The position numbers and the translations under genes are program-made. A model generated the notes under the pieces. The model made no database searches. It was not told where the DNA came from and worked only from the letters and a program-made list of their open reading frames with translations. DNA of 64,000 nucleotides from CAVTWH01 sp963850915. GTDB taxonomy: Bacteria; Actinomycetota; Actinomycetes; Mycobacteriales; Micromonosporaceae. Below, piece by piece: positions 20,519 to 29,523 of the stretch. The stretch is taken from positions 372,001 through 436,000 of the forward strand of contig CAWKND010000010.1 of the NCBI GenBank assembly GCA_963850915.1. The letters are read 5' to 3'. The number at the start of each line of letters is the position of its first letter. Within the stretch, counting starts at the first letter, position 1.

Positions 20519-21664
20519 ATGGCCGTACCACTGGAAACCGCCCTGACCGAGATCCGCGCCGCCCTGCTCGACCCCGGGCTGCGCCGCGCGGTCGCGGCCG
20601 GTCGGCGGCGCGGCGCCCAGCCCCGGTGGGTACGCGCCGAGCTGCGCCCGGTCCGGTTGAAGGCCGGCGACCGGCTGCAGCTGGTCACCTCCGACGGGCA
20701 GCGGCCGACGACCAGCAACGCCGAACCGGGGGTACCCGCCGAGGCGATGGTCGACGAGCTACTCGCCGAGGCGTTCGGCAACTGGCACGTGGAGACCGCG
20801 ACGCAGACCCTGCAACTGCGCGTCACCAAGAAGGGCGAGGCGCAGCTGCACCGGGCGGGAGCCGTTGTGTCCCAAGCGGTCCAGGCCGAAGGGCACGATC
20901 GGGAGAAGCAGCACCTGCTGGCGCCGGACGATCCGCTCTTCGACGCGATCGGGGGCAACGCGGCCAAGCGGCGTCAGGTGGACGCGTTCCTGCGGGCGCT
21001 GGCGGCGACTGTCCCGGTGACTCCCGGGGCGGTACTGGACGTGGTGGATCTGGGCTGTGGCAACGCGTACCTCACCTTCGCCGCGTACCGGTGGCTGTCC
21101 GGTCAGGGCGTGCGGGTACGGATGACGGGCGTGGACGTACGCGAGGACCAGCGGCAGCGCAACACGGCACTGGCGGAGCAGTTGGCGTGCTCGGACGACG
21201 TGCGGTTCGTCGCCGGTACGATCCTGGACGCCCCGGTCGCGCAGGCCGATGTGGTACTCGCGCTGCACGCCTGCGACACGGCAACCGACGAGGCACTGGC
21301 CCGGGCGGTCGGCTGGCAGGCGCGGTACGTACTCGCCGCCCCGTGCTGCCACCACGACATCGCCGCCCAGCTCCGCAGCACCACCGGGCAGCCGCTGATC
21401 GCGCAGCCGATCCTGCGCGAGCGCTTCGCCGACGTACTGACCGACAGCCTGCGTGCCGCACTGCTGCGGATGGCCGGCTACCGGGTGGAGGTGGTGGAGT
21501 TCATCGACTCCGCGCACACGCCGCGCAACCTGCTGCTGCGGGCCACCCGTACCGGGGCGGCGGCCACCGACGCCAATCGCGCCGAGTACGCCGCCGCCGA
21601 GTACGCCGCCCTGGTGGGGCAGTGGCAGGTGCGGCCGAGGCTGGCCGAGCTGATCGGCTACTGA
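20519..21664 (+). CDS. Class I SAM-dependent methyltransferase
   Basis: 381 residues. The N-terminal region (1-150) is unassigned. The Rossmann methyltransferase domain follows: motif I VVDLGCGNAYLTF, an acidic end VDVREDQRQ in motif II, ALHACDTATDEAL in motif IV and a CCHHDI patch typical of the METTL25/RRNAD1-like methyltransferase domain. The substrate is unknown; rRNA or protein is possible by family. Starts at 20507 and 20519 are both possible; neither has a clear ribosome-binding site. Confidence 0.85.
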   Translation: MAVPLETALTEIRAALLDPGLRRAVAAGRRRGAQPRWVRAELRPVRLKAGDRLQLVTSDGQRPTTSNAEPGVPAEAMVDELLAEAFGNWHVETATQTLQLRVTKKGEAQLHRAGAVVSQAVQAEGHDREKQHLLAPDDPLFDAIGGNAAKRRQVDAFLRALAATVPVTPGAVLDVVDLGCGNAYLTFAAYRWLSGQGVRVRMTGVDVREDQRQRNTALAEQLACSDDVRFVAGTILDAPVAQADVVLALHACDTATDEALARAVGWQARYVLAAPCCHHDIAAQLRSTTGQPLIAQPILRERFADVLTDSLRAALLRMAGYRVEVVEFIDSAHTPRNLLLRATRTGAAATDANRAEYAAAEYAALVGQWQVRPRLAELIGY

Positions 21665-21685
21665 GCCCAACCGCGGGGGCGGCGG

Positions 21686-21931
21686 CTACTGCAGGTAGCC
21701 CTCGACCTCGCTGGCCGAGCGGGCCTCCTCGGCGTCCGGATCGCTGCCGTTGGCCCGGTCGGCGCGGCGCCGGCGGAGCAGGTCCCAGCACTGGTCGAGG
21801 GCCACCTCCAGGTTGGCCAGGCGGCTGCGCTCGTCGTCCGAGGAGACCTCGCCGCGCTGTGCCTTACCGCGCAGCGTGTGCTCCTCGTCGACCAGGGTCG
21901 TGATGCGGTGCAGGATCTCCTTGTCGTCCAT
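21686..21931 (-). CDS. DUF2630 family small protein
   Basis: 81 residues (MDDKEILHRITTLVDEEHTL), helical and charged, with a Trp-Asp-Leu-Leu-Arg-rich segment (CWDLLRRRRADR) as in DUF2630. Cytosolic, function unknown. ATG at 21931 is chosen with GCAGG 9 nt upstream; ATG at 21937 is the alternative. It is convergent with the methyltransferase gene. Confidence 0.8.
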   Translation of the reverse strand: MDDKEILHRITTLVDEEHTLRGKAQRGEVSSDDERSRLANLEVALDQCWDLLRRRRADRANGSDPDAEEARSASEVEGYLQ

Positions 21932-22072
21932 GCGCATCAGCCTGCCACCCCGCCCCCGGCCGGTGGGCGGCGACCCGACTCCTGCCGGGAAATGCCGTTC
22001 GCGACCTGAGGTGCGGCTGAGTCCAGCCTGTGGGCCCTTGTCCCGTACCGGCGGCAGGCGCACGCTGGTGCC

Positions 22073-22534
22073 ATGGCCGAGAACACCCCAGACCGGGACG
22101 GTACCGAACCGGTCGAGTACGACAGCACCGTGGTCCCACCGTCCACTCCAGCGGACACCCCAACCGACCCCGGGCCGACGGCCACGCCCGCGGCCACACC
22201 ACCGCCACCCGCGTACGCCGCGCCGCCGCCGCCGGTCGGACCACCGCCCGTCGGACCACCGCCCGTCGGACCGCCGCACCGGGGTCCGGGTTGGACGGGT
22301 GGGTCGGGTTGGCGCCGGCGCGGGCGGGTACCACTGCTGCTCGCCGCCCTGATCGGGCTGATCATCGGCTGCTGCGTGGGCGGGCTGGGCAGCGCGGTAC
22401 TCGTCGGCGTGGTCGGCCATCACGCCCGGTACGACCACCCCGGCTTCGAGCGCGACAGGCGACACGGCCCGCCGAACTTCAACCAGCAGCCCCAGCGCCC
22501 CGTGCGCCCGGTGCCACGCCCGTCGAACAGCTGA
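22073..22534 (+). CDS. Proline-rich single-pass membrane protein
   Basis: 153 residues: an acidic/Pro-rich cytosolic N-terminus with repeated PPPVG units (about 50-70), one membrane helix (VPLLLAALIGLIIGCCVGGLGSAVLVGVVG), then a short polar tail. No known domain. The start ATG 22073 lacks a clear ribosome-binding site. Topology is inferred. Confidence 0.6.
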   Translation: MAENTPDRDGTEPVEYDSTVVPPSTPADTPTDPGPTATPAATPPPPAYAAPPPPVGPPPVGPPPVGPPHRGPGWTGGSGWRRRGRVPLLLAALIGLIIGCCVGGLGSAVLVGVVGHHARYDHPGFERDRRHGPPNFNQQPQRPVRPVPRPSNS

Positions 22535-22600
22535 ACAGAGTTACTGGTACACAACGGAATCGCACCGGCTTCGGGGTAACCCGGCGCCGGTGCGACCGCG

Positions 22601-24790
22601 TCAGGCGCGGAAACGGAACAGCCGCAGGCTGTTGCTGACGACGAAGACGCTCGACAGGGCCATCGCGGCGGCGGCCAGCATCGGCGTCACCAGTCCGGCG
22701 GCGGCCAGCGGCAGCGCCGCTACGTTGTAGGCGAAGGCCCAGAACAGGTTGCCCTTGATGGTCCGCAGGGTGGCCCGGGACAGCCGGATCGCGCTCGCGG
22801 CCACCCGCAGGTCGCCGCGCACGAGGGTGAGGTCGCTGGCTTCGATCGCGACGTCGGCGCCGGTACCCAGCGCGATGCCGAGGTCGGCCACGGCGAGCGC
22901 GGCGGCGTCGTTCACCCCGTCGCCAACCATTGCCACGGTACGCCCGTCCGCCTGCAACCCTTGCACCACAGCGACTTTGCCAGCGGGCAGTACCTCGGCC
23001 ACCACGCGCGCGATACCCAGTTCGGCAGCCACCTGCTCGGCGACTCCCCGGCTGTCCCCGGTCAACAGCACCGGCTCCAGCCCGAGGCCGCGCAGCAGCG
23101 CCACCGCCGCCGCCGAGCCCTCCTTCACCGGATCGGCGACCGTCACCGCCCCGCGTACCACCCCGTCCACCGCCACCAGCACCCGCGTCGCCGCTCGCCC
23201 ATCCGCCGCATCCACTGAAATCGCCGGCTCGTTTGCTTGGGGCGCAACGGGTCCGGTCGTGGGGAGGGCAACACCTCGGGCAGCGAGCAGGGCCGGGCGG
23301 CCGACCAGTACGGCGTGGCCGTCGACCACGCCCTCGGCACCGAGCCCGGGCAGCGCCTGGAAGTCTTGCACCGCGGGCAATCCAGCCGCGGCGTCGGTGT
23401 CGGGAAGGGCGGCGAGTGCGGCGGCCACGATGGCGCGGGCGATCGGGTGCTCGGCAGCGTGCTCCACGGCACCGGCGAGGCGCAGCCAATCGCTGTCATC
23501 GGGGACGGCAGAACTGGTGTGCAGCACCGTCATCCGGCCGGTGGTCACGGTACCGGTCTTGTCGAGTACCACGGTGTCCACCCGTTTGGTGGCCGACAGT
23601 ACCTCCGGGCCGCGTACCACGATGCCGAGCTGCGCAGCGCGGCCGGTACCGACCAGGAGTGCCGTGGGGGTGGCCAGTCCGAGTGCGCACGGGCAGGCCA
23701 CGATGAGTACCGCCACCGCCGCTGTCATCGCGCGCCCCGGGTCGGCACCCGCCACCAGCCAACCGGCCAGGGTCAGCACGGCGAGTACCAGCACCACGGG
23801 TACGAACACGCCGGCCACCCGGTCGGCGAGCCGCTGTACCGGAGCCTGGCCGGACTGCGCCTCGCGTACCAGCCGGCCGAGCTGAGCCAGTTGGGTGTCC
23901 GCCCCGACCCGGGTGGCCCGTACCACCAGCCGGCCGCCCGCGTTCACAGTGGCGCCGCTGACCAGCGCACCCGGCCCGACCTCGACCGGTACGCTCTCGC
24001 CGGTCAGCAGGCTGGCGTCGATGGCACTGGACCCGTCGACCACCACCCCGTCGGTGGCGACCTTCTCGCCGGGGCGTACCACGAACTCGTCGCCCACCCG
24101 CAGTTCGCCGACCGGGACGCGGCGCTCCTGCCCGTCCCGCAGCAGCGCGACATCCTTGGCCCCCAACTCGAGCAGTGCGCGCAGCGCCGAGCCGGCCCGG
24201 TGCTTGGCGCGCGCCTCGACGTACCGGCCGGCGAGCAGGAGCGTGGTGACGGTGGCGCCCACCTCGAAGTACAGCTCGCCGCCGGTGAAGATCGCGATCA
24301 GGCTCCACGCGTAGGAGACCAGGGCGCCCAGGGAGATGAGCGTGTCCATGGTGGCCGCGGCGTGCCGGGCGTTGGCCAGTGCCGCCCGGTGGAACGGCCA
24401 GCCGCACCACAGCACCACCGGCGTGGCCAGCGCGAGGACCAGCCAGCGCCAGCCGGCGAAGTGCAGCGCGGGGAGCATGGAGAGGACGACCAGCGGCATG
24501 GTCAGCAGCGCCGCCACGAGCAGCCGGATCCCGTTGCGGTCCGCTGGGGCCGGCGGCGGGGCGAGGCTGGCGCCGTACCCGGCCGCGCTGACCGTACCCA
24601 CGAGGTCGTCGACGCTGACCGTGGCCGGGTACTCCACCCGTGCGCTGGCCAGCGCGTAGTTGACGGTGGCCGTGACACCCGACAGCCGGTTCAGCCGGCG
24701 CTCGATCCGAGTGGCACAGGACGCGCAGGTCATCCCCTCGATCTGCAGCTCCACAACAGCCGTCGGCGCCGTCACCTCGGGGGCAGCCAT
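22601..24790 (-). CDS. copA: Copper-translocating P1B-type ATPase
   Basis: 729 residues. An N-terminal heavy-metal domain has MTCASC (Cu-binding CxxC), followed by eight expected membrane helices. The ion path is CPCALG, and the catalytic motifs are TGES, DKTGTVT (phosphorylated Asp), an HP in AEHPIARA and GDGVNDAAAL. CPC plus DKTGT assign Cu+ export from the cytosol. The ATG at 24790 overlaps the previous stop (TGATG), so translation is coupled to the upstream gene. It is the last gene of the csoR-copZ-copA cluster. Confidence 0.96.
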   Translation of the reverse strand: MAAPEVTAPTAVVELQIEGMTCASCATRIERRLNRLSGVTATVNYALASARVEYPATVSVDDLVGTVSAAGYGASLAPPPAPADRNGIRLLVAALLTMPLVVLSMLPALHFAGWRWLVLALATPVVLWCGWPFHRAALANARHAAATMDTLISLGALVSYAWSLIAIFTGGELYFEVGATVTTLLLAGRYVEARAKHRAGSALRALLELGAKDVALLRDGQERRVPVGELRVGDEFVVRPGEKVATDGVVVDGSSAIDASLLTGESVPVEVGPGALVSGATVNAGGRLVVRATRVGADTQLAQLGRLVREAQSGQAPVQRLADRVAGVFVPVVLVLAVLTLAGWLVAGADPGRAMTAAVAVLIVACPCALGLATPTALLVGTGRAAQLGIVVRGPEVLSATKRVDTVVLDKTGTVTTGRMTVLHTSSAVPDDSDWLRLAGAVEHAAEHPIARAIVAAALAALPDTDAAAGLPAVQDFQALPGLGAEGVVDGHAVLVGRPALLAARGVALPTTGPVAPQANEPAISVDAADGRAATRVLVAVDGVVRGAVTVADPVKEGSAAAVALLRGLGLEPVLLTGDSRGVAEQVAAELGIARVVAEVLPAGKVAVVQGLQADGRTVAMVGDGVNDAAALAVADLGIALGTGADVAIEASDLTLVRGDLRVAASAIRLSRATLRTIKGNLFWAFAYNVAALPLAAAGLVTPMLAAAAMALSSVFVVSNSLRLFRFRA

Positions 24791-25689
24791 CACGGCACCA
24801 CCAGCGTGTACTCGGCGGTGTGTACCTGCCCGGCGACCTGGAAGTCCAGGTACATCCGGTAGGTACCCGGGCCGGGGGCGGCCAGCCAGAACTTGACCGC
24901 GCCCGAGTCCAACGCCGGCTCCGGGTGGATGTGCAGGTAGCCGAGATCGCCCTGGCGCAGCACCACGAGGTGGCCGTACGCGCCCAGGTAGGGCTCCGGG
25001 ACGACCGGCTGGCCGGCGCGCGTGATGGTGAACAGGAACGGTTCCGCGGTACCGACGGTCGGACTGCCCTGGTAGGCCACCGTGTACCCGGCGACCTCGC
25101 TCGTCCGGGCCGGTGCCGGCAGCGGCTGGACCGTCACGGGACCGGCGACGCTGAGGTCGACGGCGAGGACGGCGGCCACCGGGGTGCCCTTGGCGTCCAG
25201 CGCGGTGAAGTCGGCGTACGCCCGGTAGGTACCCGGCTGGGCGAGGGTGAGCGGGACGCTCCAGGTACCGTCGGCCGTCAGGGTCGGGTGCAGGTGCTGG
25301 TACCCGCTGAGATCGTGCCTGGCGATGATCAGGTGCAGCAGCTTGTCGCGCTGCACGACGTACCGGGTGACCGGTTTTCCGTCGGCACCGACGATCTGGA
25401 AGCTGAAGACGGCCGGGACTCCCGCGGCGAAGGTGCTCGTCGCCGGGCGCAGGGTGAACCCGCCGGCGCTCGCCGCGGTCCCCTCGATCGGTACCGCGGC
25501 GCCGCTCATCCCCGCCATCCCGTCCCCGGTGGCGTGCACGTGCGGCGCGTTCTCGCCGGTCAGACCGTTCGCCGCGACCGGCCCGGCGGCGGCCGGCACG
25601 GGCGCGCGGACCAGCCAGGTGGTCACCCCGGCCGCGACCAGCGCAACCGCGACAATCGCCAGCCAGCGGCGGCGCGGCAGCGGAAGCAT
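24790..25689 (-). CDS. Membrane-anchored two-domain protein with HLHP/HIHP motifs, copper-operon member
   Basis: 299 residues: N-terminal signal or anchor (WLAIVAVALVAAGVTTWLV), a His/Met-containing segment (HVHATGDGMAGMSG) and two similar beta-sandwich-like halves. Each half has an LxHLxxxRxDL-type element ending in HLHP or HIHP (YQHLHP, YLHIHP). The position between copZ and copA and the His/Met content suggest extracytoplasmic copper binding. This is inference; the family is not firmly recognised. It starts 8 nt after the copZ stop. Confidence 0.8.
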   Translation of the reverse strand: MLPLPRRRWLAIVAVALVAAGVTTWLVRAPVPAAAGPVAANGLTGENAPHVHATGDGMAGMSGAAVPIEGTAASAGGFTLRPATSTFAAGVPAVFSFQIVGADGKPVTRYVVQRDKLLHLIIARHDLSGYQHLHPTLTADGTWSVPLTLAQPGTYRAYADFTALDAKGTPVAAVLAVDLSVAGPVTVQPLPAPARTSEVAGYTVAYQGSPTVGTAEPFLFTITRAGQPVVPEPYLGAYGHLVVLRQGDLGYLHIHPEPALDSGAVKFWLAAPGPGTYRMYLDFQVAGQVHTAEYTLVVP

Positions 25690-25697
25690 GACGGCGC

Positions 25698-25910
25698 CTA
25701 GCCGGCCGCGAGCTGGTAGCCCGCCTCGTCGACGGCAGCCTGGATCTCGGCGCGCGGCAGCGGGCCGTCGCTGGCCACGGCCACCTCGCCGGTGGCGAGT
25801 TCGACGCGCACCTCGCGCACACCGGGCAGCCGGCCGATCTCGGCGCTCACCGCCGAGACGCAGTGCGCGCAGGTCATTCCGACGACGTGGTAGGTCTCGG
25901 TGACAGACAT
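25698..25910 (-). CDS. copZ: Copper chaperone, heavy-metal-associated domain
   Basis: 70 residues forming one HMA domain with the metal-binding MTCAHC motif and a ferredoxin-like fold. It probably shuttles Cu+ in the cytosol to CopA. ATG at 25910 has AGGAGG about 10 nt upstream. TACCCCCCA just upstream of the ATG resembles half of the CsoR operator at 26355. Confidence 0.93.
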   Translation of the reverse strand: MSVTETYHVVGMTCAHCVSAVSAEIGRLPGVREVRVELATGEVAVASDGPLPRAEIQAAVDEAGYQLAAG

Positions 25911-26046
25911 TTGGGGGGTACCTCCTCGCGGTTGTTCAAACGCGGCGGCCCGCGCCGTGGAGTGTGCGGCGGCAGCAGGCGCTCAGCGGCATCCAGGGCT
26001 CTGGGCCGGCAGACTCAGGGCAGCTCAGGCGAGACTCAGGGCAGGC

Positions 26047-26349
26047 TCAGGAGCGGACCAGGCGGGCGATGGCCTCGGATGCCTCTTTGACCTTGGCGGC
26101 CGGATCGCCACCGTCCCGGGCCGCATCGGCTACGCAGTGCGCGATGTGCCCCTCCAGCAGGCCGACCGCGACCGCCTGGAGCGCCTTGGTGGCGGCCGAG
26201 ATCTGGGTCAGGATGTCGATGCAGTAGGTGTCCTCTTCGACCATCCGGTGCAGTCCCCGGATCTGCCCCTCGACCCGCTTGAGCCGGGCGAGCAGCTGGG
26301 GCTTGTCAGCCGCGTACCAGTATTGGTGCTGGTCACCGTCGTGTTCCAC
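26047..26349 (-). CDS. csoR: Copper-sensing transcriptional repressor CsoR
   Basis: 100 residues, all-helical DUF156/CsoR family. The Cu(I) ligands are in the expected C-H-C arrangement: Cys in DTYCIDIL, His and Cys in GLLEGHIAHC. Apo-CsoR would repress copZ/copA and its own gene; Cu(I) releases it. The GTG start lies 6 nt after TAGGGT, which is embedded in the operator, so autoregulation is expected. Confidence 0.95.
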   Translation of the reverse strand: MEHDGDQHQYWYAADKPQLLARLKRVEGQIRGLHRMVEEDTYCIDILTQISAATKALQAVAVGLLEGHIAHCVADAARDGGDPAAKVKEASEAIARLVRS

Positions 26350-26354
26350 ACTGG

Positions 26355-26374
26355 TACCCTACCCCCCCAGGGTA
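26355..26374 (-). promoter_or_regulatory. CsoR-type operator overlapping the csoR -10 box
   Basis: Perfect inverted repeat TACCCT-N8-AGGGTA, including TACCCCCCCAGGGTA, like known GC-rich CsoR boxes. On the minus strand TAGGGT (26356-26361) is the -10 element 6 nt before the csoR GTG. Repressor binding would block it directly. Confidence 0.8.
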
Positions 26375-26415
26375 TCCGCCGCAACTTTCCGGTGCGGGTA
26401 CTCGTTGGTCATGAC

Positions 26416-27405
26416 GTGCCGTTATGCCGGATCAGTCCGCTCCGTACCGTCACCGCGACCCTCACGCTCCTTGTCGCCGGCGCGCTGGGTGTTGCCCTGG
26501 CGCCGCCCGCCGCCCGTGCCGAACCCTCCTCCTCCGACCTGACCCAGCAGCTCGCCCAGGCCAACCAGCAGCTGGACAGCATCGTCGAGGCGTACGACCA
26601 GGCCACCGACCGCCTCGCCGACCTGCGGCAACGCTCGGCGACGGTGGCCGCCAGCCTGGCACCGCTGCAGGCGCAGGCCAGCGAGTACGACGTCCAGCTC
26701 GGCGCCCTGGTCACCGGCTTGTACGAGCAGGGCGCCTCGGCCGGGCTCAGCGCGCTACTCGGCGCCGCCACCCCGGGCGCCGTCCTGGACGACCTCGGCA
26801 CCATGAGCTACTTCGCCTACCAGCGCAGCCAGCTGCTCAGCGGGTACCAGGCGGCGAGCCAGGCACTCAACGCGCAGCAGGACACGCTGGATCTGCTCGC
26901 CGCGCAGGTACGCAACCAGCTGGCCGGGCTCAGCGCGCAGCAGGCCACCATCGAGGCGCGGATCGCCGCCCTCCGCCAGCTGCGCAGCAAGGTGTACGGC
27001 AGCAGCCGACCCAGCCCGCCCCGGGTCGACTCGTTCGTGCCCGCGTACCAGGCCGGGCCGGCCGGCGTCGCAGTGCAGTACGCGTTCAAGCAGATCGGCA
27101 AGGCGTACCAGTACGGCGCGGACGGCCCCAACACGTACGACTGCTCCGGGCTGGTGATGGCCTCCTGGCAGCAGGCCGGGGTGAGCCTGCCGCACTCCGC
27201 CGCCCAGCAGTGGCGGGTGGTCAGCCACATCTCGGCGAGCCAGTTGCAACCAGGTGACCTGGTCTTCTACTACTCCGACATCCACCACGTGGCGCTCTAC
27301 ATCGGCGGCGGTCGGGTGGTACACGCGCCCACCTGGGGACAGTCGGTGACCACGGCGCCGGTCGGGATCGCCTCGATCTACGGGTACGGCCGGGTAAAGC
27401 TCTGA
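26416..27405 (+). CDS. NlpC/P60 family peptidoglycan endopeptidase, secreted
   Basis: 329 residues: Sec signal peptide (TLTLLVAGALGVALAPPAARA), a coiled-coil region (about 35-195, repeated LAQ/QLD heptads) and a C-terminal NlpC/P60 domain with catalytic Cys in TYDCSGLVMASW and His in IHHVALYIGGGRVVHAP. It is expected to cut peptide stems in the cell wall during growth or separation, with the coiled coil as regulator. GTG 26416 gives a proper signal peptide; GTG 26392 is an alternative. Confidence 0.9.
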   Translation: MPLCRISPLRTVTATLTLLVAGALGVALAPPAARAEPSSSDLTQQLAQANQQLDSIVEAYDQATDRLADLRQRSATVAASLAPLQAQASEYDVQLGALVTGLYEQGASAGLSALLGAATPGAVLDDLGTMSYFAYQRSQLLSGYQAASQALNAQQDTLDLLAAQVRNQLAGLSAQQATIEARIAALRQLRSKVYGSSRPSPPRVDSFVPAYQAGPAGVAVQYAFKQIGKAYQYGADGPNTYDCSGLVMASWQQAGVSLPHSAAQQWRVVSHISASQLQPGDLVFYYSDIHHVALYIGGGRVVHAPTWGQSVTTAPVGIASIYGYGRVKL

Positions 27406-27437
27406 CCACTGATCGGGCTTCATCGGGGAGGAGACGC

Positions 27438-27968
27438 ATGCGGCCCGGCTGGTGGCAGCGGCGGCGACGCTGGCTGCCGCACGGGATACGCGTGGTACTT
27501 GCGCTGCTGGCCTGCATAGCCGGGTACTACGCGCTGCCGTACGACCGCCAGGGTGCCAGTGCCGTCGGTACCGTCATCCTCGCCCTCGGCGTCACCGCCA
27601 TGGTCATCCTGATCACCCGGCAGATCCGCTCCCACCTGCTGTACGGCGGGAAGGAGACGGCGGTGGAGTCGCTGATCCTCGCGCTGTGCCTCGCGGTGAT
27701 CGCGTTCGCGCTGCTCTACCTGCACCTCGCCAAGCAGTTCGACGGCCTGGCCACCAAGACCGACTCGCTCTACTTCACGGTGACCACGCTGGCCACCGTC
27801 GGGTACGGAGACATCCACCCGGTCGGGCAGTTCGCCCGGATCGTCGTCACCATCCAGATGGCGCTCGACCTGATCTACGTCGCCACCCTGGTCACCGTCG
27901 TCGGCGGCCTGGTCACCGAGCGCGCCCGGACCCGCCGGGAACAGGCCGATCAGAGCCACTCGGCCTGA
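27438..27968 (+). CDS. Two-pore-helix potassium channel family protein
   Basis: 176 residues. Basic N-terminus, an estimated four hydrophobic segments, then a pore with selectivity filter TLATVGYGD. No RCK or cyclic-nucleotide domain. The ATG has GGAGG about 6 nt upstream and follows the NlpC/P60 gene by 32 nt, so the two may be co-transcribed. Confidence 0.88.
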   Translation: MRPGWWQRRRRWLPHGIRVVLALLACIAGYYALPYDRQGASAVGTVILALGVTAMVILITRQIRSHLLYGGKETAVESLILALCLAVIAFALLYLHLAKQFDGLATKTDSLYFTVTTLATVGYGDIHPVGQFARIVVTIQMALDLIYVATLVTVVGGLVTERARTRREQADQSHSA

Positions 27969-28196
27969 CTCGCCGCGCCCGCCGGCTCCCGCCACGCCCG
28001 GGGCTATGGGTGGCGCGCCGGGACGGCCATGCTTCCCGCCGGCCGGGTCGGGGCACGATAATGCCGGGAACAGCAGCCCGCCCGGGATGGCCGACCAGCC
28101 GGGAAGCGCCGCCGGGGGCGAGCTGTCATGCTGGGCAGGCCGCCACCGGGTGCGCGGCGGGCCAGGTCTGGCCAGGTCAGGGTGCGGAGGACAGGC

Positions 28197-29264
28197 GTGC
28201 GGTTCGGTATCAGCCACGTGCTGGATGCGATTGAGCGACAGGTGGGTACCGACCCCGCCGCGGACAGTGCCGTCCTCGACCTGGGTGAGGTCATCCGGAT
28301 GGTCGACCTCGACGGCGGCCGGCCGGCCCAGCTGATCCGGCTCGGCCTGGTCATCGACGCGGTCGCCAAGCACCTGGGCGACTCCTCCGCCTCGGTCTAC
28401 GTGATCGCCGACCGGGTACTGCTCTCCGACACCGACCTCACCGCCAACGAGAAGATCGTGATCCGGCGCTGGTCGGACGACGGGCTGATCGAGGTCATCG
28501 GGACCGGCGGACCACCGGCGGCGGTACGCGCCCGCGAGGTCGCCGCACTCACCGGACTTCCCCTGATCAGCCGGCAGTCCAGCGGCTACCCGGGGCTGAC
28601 CTACGCGCCCGGTCCACACGCCGGCGGAGCGCAGCTCAACGTGCGTACCCCCGGCCCCGGCCCGGCCTTCCCGGCCGCCGTACTCGGCCGGATGTGGCGC
28701 TGCCCCGAGCCCGACTGCCCCAGCTTCGGCGGCGCCCACGACGGGCAGCCCCCGGCCCACCTGGGTGGCGGCAAGCCGCGCTGTCCCCGGCACGGCGCAC
28801 CGCTGGCCGACCTCGGTGGCCGGCCGCGCGAGGTGGCGTGCGCGATCCGGGTCAAAGGCATTGTGTGGCACCGCTTCACGGTCAGCGAGTCGACGCCCGT
28901 GGTGATCGGCCGCTCCCCCGACGGCGACGGCATCGGCGTGGGCATGGCCCTCGACGAGCGCGGCCTGCGCTGGGTCAGCCGCGCACACATCCGGCTCGAC
29001 CTGCGCGGCAGCAGCCTCAGCGTCACCGACACGAGTACCAACGGCAGTACCGTCATCAACCGGTCCGGCCCGGGCGACCGTGGCCAGCAGACCAGCCTCG
29101 GCCGGGGCGAGAGCGCGCCGATCACCGAGTGGTCGAGCGTGGTGCTCTACGAGGACCTGGAGATCGGGTACGCCACCCGCTCCCCGGGCGCACCCACCGA
29201 CGGACCCGCCGGCTCGGTGATGGCCGAAGCCCCCACCCAGGCCATCCGCCTCCCCGGCAACTGA
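28197..29264 (+). CDS. FHA domain protein with zinc-ribbon-like segment
   Basis: 355 residues. The N-terminal 150 residues are unassigned. A CxxxxC...CxxH segment follows at about 165-205 (WRCPEPDCP, PRCPRHG), then an FHA domain (about 235-310: VIGRSPDGDG, VSRAHIRL, TDTSTNGSTV) expected to bind phosphothreonine. GTG 28197 has GGAGG 6 nt upstream. It suggests a Ser/Thr-kinase output protein, but no kinase is nearby. Confidence 0.86.
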   Translation: MRFGISHVLDAIERQVGTDPAADSAVLDLGEVIRMVDLDGGRPAQLIRLGLVIDAVAKHLGDSSASVYVIADRVLLSDTDLTANEKIVIRRWSDDGLIEVIGTGGPPAAVRAREVAALTGLPLISRQSSGYPGLTYAPGPHAGGAQLNVRTPGPGPAFPAAVLGRMWRCPEPDCPSFGGAHDGQPPAHLGGGKPRCPRHGAPLADLGGRPREVACAIRVKGIVWHRFTVSESTPVVIGRSPDGDGIGVGMALDERGLRWVSRAHIRLDLRGSSLSVTDTSTNGSTVINRSGPGDRGQQTSLGRGESAPITEWSSVVLYEDLEIGYATRSPGAPTDGPAGSVMAEAPTQAIRLPGN

Positions 29265-29340
29265 CCCCAGCGCCGCCGCCAGGTCCGCACCCACACTCCC
29301 GCGTCGCGGGCGCCCGCCCGCGTCCCGGGTCTGGCCGGTT

Positions 29341-29404
29341 CGCGCACGCCCACGGGTCCGCGCACGCCCACGGGTCCGCGCACGCCCGCGCGGGTCCGCG
29401 CACT
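29341..29404. repeat. 18-20-bp tandem repeats after the FHA gene
   Basis: Units CGCGCACGCCCACGGGTC (x2), a 20-bp variant and a partial fourth unit lie in the gap between two convergent genes. No coding potential is seen. Confidence 0.8.
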
Positions 29405-29426
29405 ACGCGCGATCCGGGGCGAGATC

Positions 29427-29470
29427 GCGCCTATGGCTGTTATCCACCAAGGAATTACAGCCATAGGTGC
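29427..29470. terminator. 14-bp-arm inverted repeat between convergent genes
   Basis: Arms GCGCCTATGGCTGT and ACAGCCATAGGTGC pair in 13 of 14 positions around a 16-nt AT-rich loop that can itself form a small TCC/GGA stem. It lies between the convergent FHA and VWA genes, so a bidirectional terminator is likely. A dispersed repeat is the alternative. There is no U-tract. Confidence 0.55.
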
Positions 29471-29523
29471 AACATCCCCAGCCGCCTGGCCGGTGCGCCC
29501 CGCCCCGGCCAGCCGGGGGCCGG

